A stretch of 64,000 nt of DNA from Brugia malayi. Lineage: Eukaryota; Nematoda; Chromadorea; Rhabditida; Onchocercidae. Location of the stretch: NCBI RefSeq assembly GCF_000002995.4, contig NW_025062479.1:6069221-6133220 (forward strand). The letters run 5' to 3'. A program made the position numbers and the translations under genes. Positions 53,662 through 64,000 of this stretch are shown one piece after another; the stretch's first letter is position 1, and every line of letters begins with the position of its first letter. The notes below the pieces were generated by a model. The model was not told the DNA's origin. It did not search any database and saw only the letters and a list, made by a program, of their open reading frames with translations.

Positions 53662-54788
53662 AAAATCCTTCCGTTTTATTTCAACAAAATTAAAAACAAA
53701 ATCACTTTCTCTGCCAGAAACTTTAAACTGTTGCTGTTTTTTCTTGTATTTATTCCACCATTCTGACTGCAAACAAATGCGCTTTAAGCATGGTTCTACA
53801 GAAGTAATACAGTTTGCACATTTACTACAATCTGTCGATCGAAAGCAGTTAATGCAGTTGTTGCAACCTTCACCACGCTTTTCTTCTGCAAGAGTTCCAC
53901 ATAATCAGTATCAATACAGTCCACAAATTTAGAAATAATGCATGTAAAATTTCTTATGCTGATGATGAGCAGTTACGTTATCTTCACAGTGAAAAAATCG
54001 ATCTACATGACTGGTAACAATCAGACCATGGTCATCTTTTGAAGAACGTCTCAATCTGCTTTGAATTTTAATATTGTTTCTAGATCCCTTTGATTTGTAT
54101 TGCTTCTCACAATGAATGCTCTTTTCTCGTTCCCTCTTCTGGAAAATAAATGAAAAAAACTAAGGATATTTAAAAAGAATGATCTCGTATTTAAAAAAAA
54201 ACACCACTGCTCATTTCAAAAAAAAAAAAAAAAAATGTGAGCTCATTTGCAAGCTACTGAAAAAACTCACTGCAACGCGGTACATGATTTTTAAACTGCT
54301 GTCTTTGCTAATACAAGGAGGGCACGCATACGTTTCGATACGATTTGCTTGGGTTCGAGTAACCTTAAACATAAATATAAAACGATAACTTGGACGGATG
54401 TGCTAAGTCATGGAAATTGTTAACACTGTACGGTAGAAAGGACTGCTAAATAACTTTGGCATAAATATGAATTGATTTACCAGTTATACGTTAATATCCA
54501 GTGAATTATTTCTTAATTTATATAAACTATCATGCATTATGAGAATAATGCAACTATATTAAGAAAAAAAATGCAAGTATTTCCTATTTACAAACTGCAT
54601 CCATCCTTTTCTGTACAGGGCGGATTTTTTGCAATTAAGTGGAGACTTGGAGGCATTACTTGCAAACAAGCTCCGTGGTACCAGACACCGCAATGATCAC
54701 AGCATATCATGAATGACGACTCATCACTACTTCCACACAAACAATGTGTTTGCTGCCCAGCTTTGATTTTTTCTGCAACAATCGACAT
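48888..54788 (-). CDS. cfp-1: CXXC finger protein 1 (CFP1/SPP1), COMPASS subunit, 16 exons
   Basis: Exons, 5' to 3': 54788-54660, 54363-54271, 54138-54027, 53885-53706, 53384-53321, 53239-53101, 52672-52603, 52479-52445, 52296-52234, 51997-51902, 51716-51597, 50591-50538, 50312-50250, 49842-49723, 49438-49298, 49232-48888, about 607 residues. The N-terminus has a PHD finger (CLCGSSDESSFMICCDHCGV, completed by CPPC in exon 2), which in CFP1 reads H3K4me3. A reduced CXXC zinc domain follows (exon 4), then an acidic/basic linker. The conserved C-terminal domain shows IASAIYNRRSHRHNPNK, CEGPNCTNSTRAQSKFCCEE, ILPNRVHSFW, NTFCKRLRVLCSEHYK and VCGYPFAW. CFP1 directs the SET1 H3K4 methyltransferase complex to promoters in the nucleus. 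The exon 3 donor (GTCTGA) and exon 9 acceptor are weak but phase-forced. The true start could lie further upstream. Confidence 0.92.
53625..53660. repeat. Poly-A tract of about 36 bases (poly-T on the sense strand of cfp-1)
   Basis: An uninterrupted A run lies in a cfp-1 intron just downstream of the CXXC exon donor. Read on the minus strand it is poly-T. Confidence 0.9.
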
Positions 54789-55163
54789 TACACATAGCAG
54801 TATTCTAGTTTGAAATTAGAACTTAGTATAGAATTATTAGTATAAGCAATGAACATAAAGTACTGATCCACCTTCCGAGAAAAGATACAACGCTAGCAAT
54901 TCAAACCTATATGAGCAATATATATACTAAATCTAAATATCCTCCAATTCCGCTTCTCAACTACAAATACTTCCCACTCATGCAGTGGGTGAGTCCTTAC
55001 AAATCCATATCCAGCATAACGCGTCTTCAAACAGTAAGTGAATGACAGACACGACAATATGTAAGCTTTGTGGTTCGACATGGTTCTTAACAAGAAAAAA
55101 AAAAACACATTTATCTGCAAAAGTTATGCCACTGTTTTGATATAACTCTTGACTAGAAAGTAC

Positions 55164-55238
55164 CTTCTTCTTCGGTATTTACCGTTCCTTCCAGATTTTG
55201 TTGACCCTGTGCACAAATATCCATATCCTTCGCTACTG
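55164..55238 (-). CDS. Exon-like segment upstream of cfp-1
   Basis: Read on the minus strand, a TTTTATAG acceptor is followed by an open segment containing MDICAQGQQNLEGTVNTEEE (ATG at 55224) that ends at GTACTT. The peptide is natural-looking and acidic. It lies about 0.4 kb upstream of the first cfp-1 exon on the same strand, but its phase (1) does not match that exon's acceptor (which would need phase 2). It may be an alternative 5' exon or a non-coding leader. Confidence 0.3.
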
Positions 55239-57185
55239 CTATAAAATAAATCGCTTTACCAATAAACCGTAAACCACAACTTGAAATATGACCATTACGT
55301 TATTTAAAGATAAATAGAATAAATAGTGGTACTGTTTTGACTTAATTAGCAAGGAACTCAACATACAGAAAAACACAAGACATGCGCAAGAAACTATCTC
55401 AAGACTAACACAAAACAACAAGAAAGTTGCATATCCCACATTGACTACATCATAGCCTATTCTAAACAGCCATTGTTGAGATGTGGATCTGAGTTATTCA
55501 GGGTCCATTCTTCAACAATGATTACCCAACTGGTTTCTTTTTCTTAGCTTGAAGAAATTAAGATCAAGCCTAACAGCGTGAAACTCGAGTCCGAACTTAA
55601 TTCCCTGTCTCTTCAGCAGAACTTGTCCTTGGGCTAGATAATTTTAAATACCATAACAGTGAATAGTCTACTAGATTCCACATATATTAATGGAATATGA
55701 TTGAAAGCTGAGAAACCTCTAGTGAATACAGACAGTTCAGACGATGTAGTTGAAGCATATTTATTGAACATCACTATCACCAAGCAATGAAGATTTCAAA
55801 ATACGAAAACAACCCGTTAGTTATGCTATGTAGAATGCAGAAACAGATATGTTACGTCGAAAAAACAAAATATAAATTTTTCATTAACTGACTAAAAGAA
55901 CCAATATCCCAAAACAAAAGTGTACATTTCATGTCATTGGGCTAAAAAACAAGCTAATCATTTGGCTCATGTTCATACAAATACATAGTTAAGCATTTTA
56001 AAGCAACCATTAAGCTTACAAGAAATATTCCTATTAATCAACTTCAATCATAAAAAGAGAAATAGACTTTCAAATACCTTTTGTCCCTTCAATTTAATAA
56101 GCTTGTTATAAGTAGTTCATCTATGTTATCACTTCAAGACACATATATGTTCAGCAGAAGCAAAGAAATTTCAGATTTCATTGCTTCCGCTTTGAAACCA
56201 CTGTGGTAGGATAATCTGGGGTAATTTTGAATGGATGCATAACTCTACTGCGGAATTATACTCTACAGATCTAAACATATCCCATAAAGCTGCCACCAAA
56301 TAACGGAAATGGTGCTAGGACTGCCACATATTGTATCACCGGCAACCAACCACAAAGTAACATAAGGTACAACTGTTAGAAATCAAACATGTTCATAAAC
56401 GGTCACCCAAAATGGGCAATCTTTTTTAAAATTAATGGAAGCGCTAAACACACGATCCGTTCATCAAGAAGAAACTGAAGACGCTACATAACTGTAATGG
56501 AATTGAAACTAACACCGCAAGAGGCAATATTCCACGGCTTATAATTGCAGATATTACATATAGCAGCTATCATGTGAAAAAAAAAAGTACATTAAAAAAA
56601 GGAGTTCTTTAATAGATTTTAGTTATGCCTAACATTTGATAAATCTTAGGATATTGCTTGCATCTATGCAGTTGACCACATAATATGATACTACCTTTTG
56701 ATGACCGCGCTGGGAAGCTTACATAAATAGAACTAGTAAGACTTAATCCAAATTTTAAGATGTTAAATGCGGGACCCATATAAATATAACTTATTCTCAC
56801 AAACATAAAATAATGTTGTGAATTTAAAACAAGGAAGCAAAATCTACAAAAGTTAAGTCCATGAAATGTAAGTCTTACCATAGCTACAAATAATGCATGA
56901 AAGTTGGAATACAAAATTGATCTGAAAACAAATCGCTTCAATACAATGAGTACGAAACAAAACTGTACAATAAATAACTAGCATAAATTTAAAAAAGATG
57001 GTTCAATATAGATTTGTAGTAATCATAATGGAATAAAAGAAAACCCAAAGTGGTAGTCTGATTCACCAAAGAAATTCAATTGCTTACAGGAGTATTATCA
57101 CACTGGAAATAAACATCGACAAGGAGAGAAACCATAACAGTTTCAGTGAGGCCAGCAAAGAATACAATTAGTCGAATATTAAACT

Positions 57186-57265
57186 GCAGCTTTTAAATAG
57201 GAATATTTTAAAATTTTAAATTTTAAAATTTAAATAGGAATATTTTAAAAAATTTTAAATAGGAG
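57186..57265. repeat. AT-rich tract with three copies of TTTTAAATAGGA-like units and internal palindromes
   Basis: TTTAAATAGGAATATTTTAAAA occurs twice in near-identical form and a third TTTTAAATAGGA follows. The A/T blocks between them are self-complementary (AAAATTTTAAATTTTAAAAT-like), so the tract combines direct and inverted repetition. Confidence 0.8.
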
Positions 57266-58066
57266 GTATGTAACTGCAATGTATTAAACTCTTGCATTTT
57301 TTCCATGTTTGCGCTTATATTTTCGCTCCACTGTGTTCATTAACTTTCTCAACTTATCTTTCAGATGGCTGATATTTATTTTACATTTCATGATAACCAA
57401 AAAATTCTTAATATGTATATGATAACTGCATTTAAGATTAACCGGAATTCCTGTCATACATCTGGTAGAAAACCTATGCTTCGAGAAGAAATATATTTCA
57501 ACACTGCAGCTACTTCATCTCTTTTTGCAGCAACAAAAAAGAATTACCAGGTTTTCTCAAACTTTCAGACGAAATATAATTTAACACAAGTGGTATCACC
57601 AAATAAATGAAACAAATCTCTAAGAAATATGGAATCTCTCCACAGCACCAACTTACAAATTTTATTATAATTAAAGACCACTGCATCTTAAAAGAAGATC
57701 ACTGCATGTAGAAACAATACAAAACATATTAAACAAATTTTTTCCTAAACTTATGCTCATGCGATAACTTCAAAAAAGGAAATATCATTAACTGTATTTG
57801 GGTATAAGTAAGCAAACTTGTAAGACTTTAAATGACCAAAGACAGGCGGGTTACTTGCCTACTTCCATATATTACGAACAGTTCTCTTTAACGCATTTTA
57901 AGTACTGTCTCTAATAGCTAACCAAATAACAACTTCAACTTTGACAATCTTGCCCGACGCATTTCTCAAAGCAATTTTATCACAACATGGTGATGCAACA
58001 ATGTGATGTGAATTTCCATAATAATCTAAGAGTAGCATAGATCGTATTGATACCTAACCAAAAATC

Positions 58067-62478
<4,412 letters not shown>

Positions 62479-64000
62479 ACCTACAAAAGTCCTCATTAAT
62501 AAACATACAACATCGGTTAAAAATTGTACCTTTAATAGGCTACAGGAGCAAATTTTACACATAAATCAGAATTTAAGATTTATTCAAACATGCACAAGAT
62601 GCTTGAAAAACTGAAAAGCGTTAAGAAAAGAATTCAGATTCCAATGTACAGTTTGATGGTTCTTTACGGTAAAAAATGGAAGTGGAGAATAACGATAGAA
62701 TATAATAGCATATAAGGCACATTTCAGCTCTCTCCACAAAATAATGAATAAGTTCTGTAGAAAAATTTTTGAAATTGAGCAGAAAAGAGTGAAATTACAA
62801 TAACAAGCACGGCTGACGAAACGGCTGACGAATGGACAAATCTAGTCAGGAGACGACATAAGTCTCGTACAACACTTTTAGCCCCTAATATTAACTATTC
62901 AACTATACAACTACAAAACTCTAACCAGGGACCGAAAATCTTAACAGTAAACATTGTTAGTCTCTTCCAACCAACTCAGAAAATTACAAGAAACGTTATG
63001 CCAAACGCGGAAAGCACCCAATAATCTATAGATATCTCTGTAAGATTTCATAAAACCTTACACGGATGTCTTTACGTAATGCAGGTTTTCAACAAGCGGC
63101 ATATATGAAATGTGGATCTGAAATATGTCTTTATTTTTTCGAAAACACTGTAGATCACAACTCCTGAAACAGTAAGTTTTCATCCAGAAAAATTTACATT
63201 TCTCAACAGTAATAGAGAAGCCTGCAAGTGTAGCTCAGCCAACTACATTAAATCAATAAGTTTACGCAACCAGGTGAAGTTTTAATTTATGCTATAAATA
63301 ATTGTTAGCAATCTCACTGGTACATAAACTGCATAGTAAACAAAGTCCTAGATCTACTACTTGAAAGTTTTAGGTTACAAGTTTAGGGATGATGGAAATC
63401 ATAAGAGCAAATGAAAATGTGATCTTCAGAAAAAGTGAAGGAGTAATCTTAAATGATACGCAATAGTACGTAGCACAAAAGAATATGCAATCAAAAGAAT
63501 GAAGCGATGATTTACAGATTCAGTTTGCATTTGTCAAAAAATCCACTACAATGAGAATCGAATGTTTTATGGTCTCACACTGCTCGTCAAAACAAGCAAA
63601 TTACTACACCAACATCTTCTCTCACCCACAAGCAGTCGTTGTTAAGCCTTATCAGTTGCAAAGGAGCCCTATTAAAGAGACCCGTGCTGTAACGCAGCAC
63701 TCTCACCGACTGCTGTCATCCAATGGGCAATGTTTCTTGCTGAAGTTACATTTCTAATCACTTTTGTAATACTATTTCACATTCAACAGCAAAGAAGGCA
63801 TTTTCATCCCATCATTTGTTGTTCACAACTTCCGTCAAGCCTTTAGGATTTTCATCGTGGCTGTACGAGTGAACTTCATAACATGTAAACTTTCCCTTAG
63901 CTTAACTTTACGTCAGACATATTTTTATGTCATGGTCTTAAAAAAATTATAACATAACTCAAAGCAAGTTTTGTTGCCAAATACCGAATGGTCAAGAAGT
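62479..64000. other. Region upstream of efa-6
   Basis: Probably the promoter region of efa-6, with no gene recognised. A small tandem copy of ACGGCTGACGAA occurs around 62811-62833. The open frame 63551-63757 (+) has no splice or family support. Confidence 0.5.

Larger units (their letters stand above)
54789..58066. other. Intergenic region between EFA6 and CFP1
   Basis: Same-strand spacer of 3.3 kb. It contains one isolated exon-like segment (55164-55238 minus, listed separately), an AT-rich internally repeated tract at 57186-57265, and a plus-strand open frame at 57365-57610 without splice context. A minus-strand AATAAA-like site near 57660 could serve EFA6. No other gene is recognised. 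Confidence 0.5.

Noticed and set aside
53512..53766. Plus-strand open frame with a long poly-Lys run
   Set aside because: The Lys run is translation of a 36-base poly-A tract; the segment lies in introns and antisense to the cfp-1 CXXC exon region.
57365..57610. Plus-strand ATG frame after a TTTCAG site
   Set aside because: The acceptor-like site is tempting, but the peptide has no recognisable pattern, no donor and no downstream exon.

Overview
The window looks like nuclear DNA of a nematode, most likely a filarial (onchocercid) worm. It is strongly AT-rich and has compact multi-exon genes with T-rich TTTCAG/TTTTAG acceptors. Several start codons lie one to a few bases after such an acceptor, as expected for spliced-leader trans-splicing. 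Every confident product is a conserved animal protein. I saw no bacterial, Wolbachia-derived or CRISPR sequence and no tRNA or rRNA gene. Exon models were built by hand from splice signals, reading phase and family knowledge; nothing was aligned or searched.

Layout. 1-11.5 kb: no confident gene; simple repeats and a diverged duplication. 11.5-18.0 kb (+): 3' nine exons of a C2H2 zinc-finger gene whose 5' end I could not find. 18.0-20.6 kb: spacer with a perfect 22-bp hairpin. 20.65-23.4 kb (-): choline/ethanolamine kinase, nine exons. 23.4-29.8 kb: spacer with three orphan exon candidates. 29.8-35.1 kb (+): Neuralized-type E3 ubiquitin ligase (two NHR domains plus RING), 13 exons. 35.1-40.4 kb: spacer with a candidate unknown gene and a decayed BEL/Pao-type retrotransposon. 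40.4-45.2 kb (+): inversin-like ankyrin-repeat gene, 16 exons. 45.9-47.7 kb (-): phosphomannomutase, 7 exons. 48.9-54.8 kb (-): CFP1 (CXXC finger protein 1, SET1/COMPASS subunit), 16 exons. 58.1-62.5 kb (-): EFA6 (Sec7-PH ARF6 exchange factor), 12 exons. 62.5-64 kb: nothing recognised.

The genes do not form one pathway. Two cover metabolism (phospholipid synthesis and mannose activation for glycosylation). Two concern chromatin or transcription (CFP1, zinc finger). Three concern signalling, trafficking or the cortex (Neuralized, EFA6, inversin). From memory, cfp-1 and the phosphomannomutase gene are also adjacent in C. elegans (cosmid F52B11), so that pair looks like conserved microsynteny and perhaps an operon. 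The most notable points are a CFP1 whose CXXC domain has lost its DNA-contact loop, two inferred GC-AG introns, a perfect hairpin, a mixture of C. elegans chromosome IV and X orthologues, and several orphan exons. I found no clear evidence of an undescribed system.
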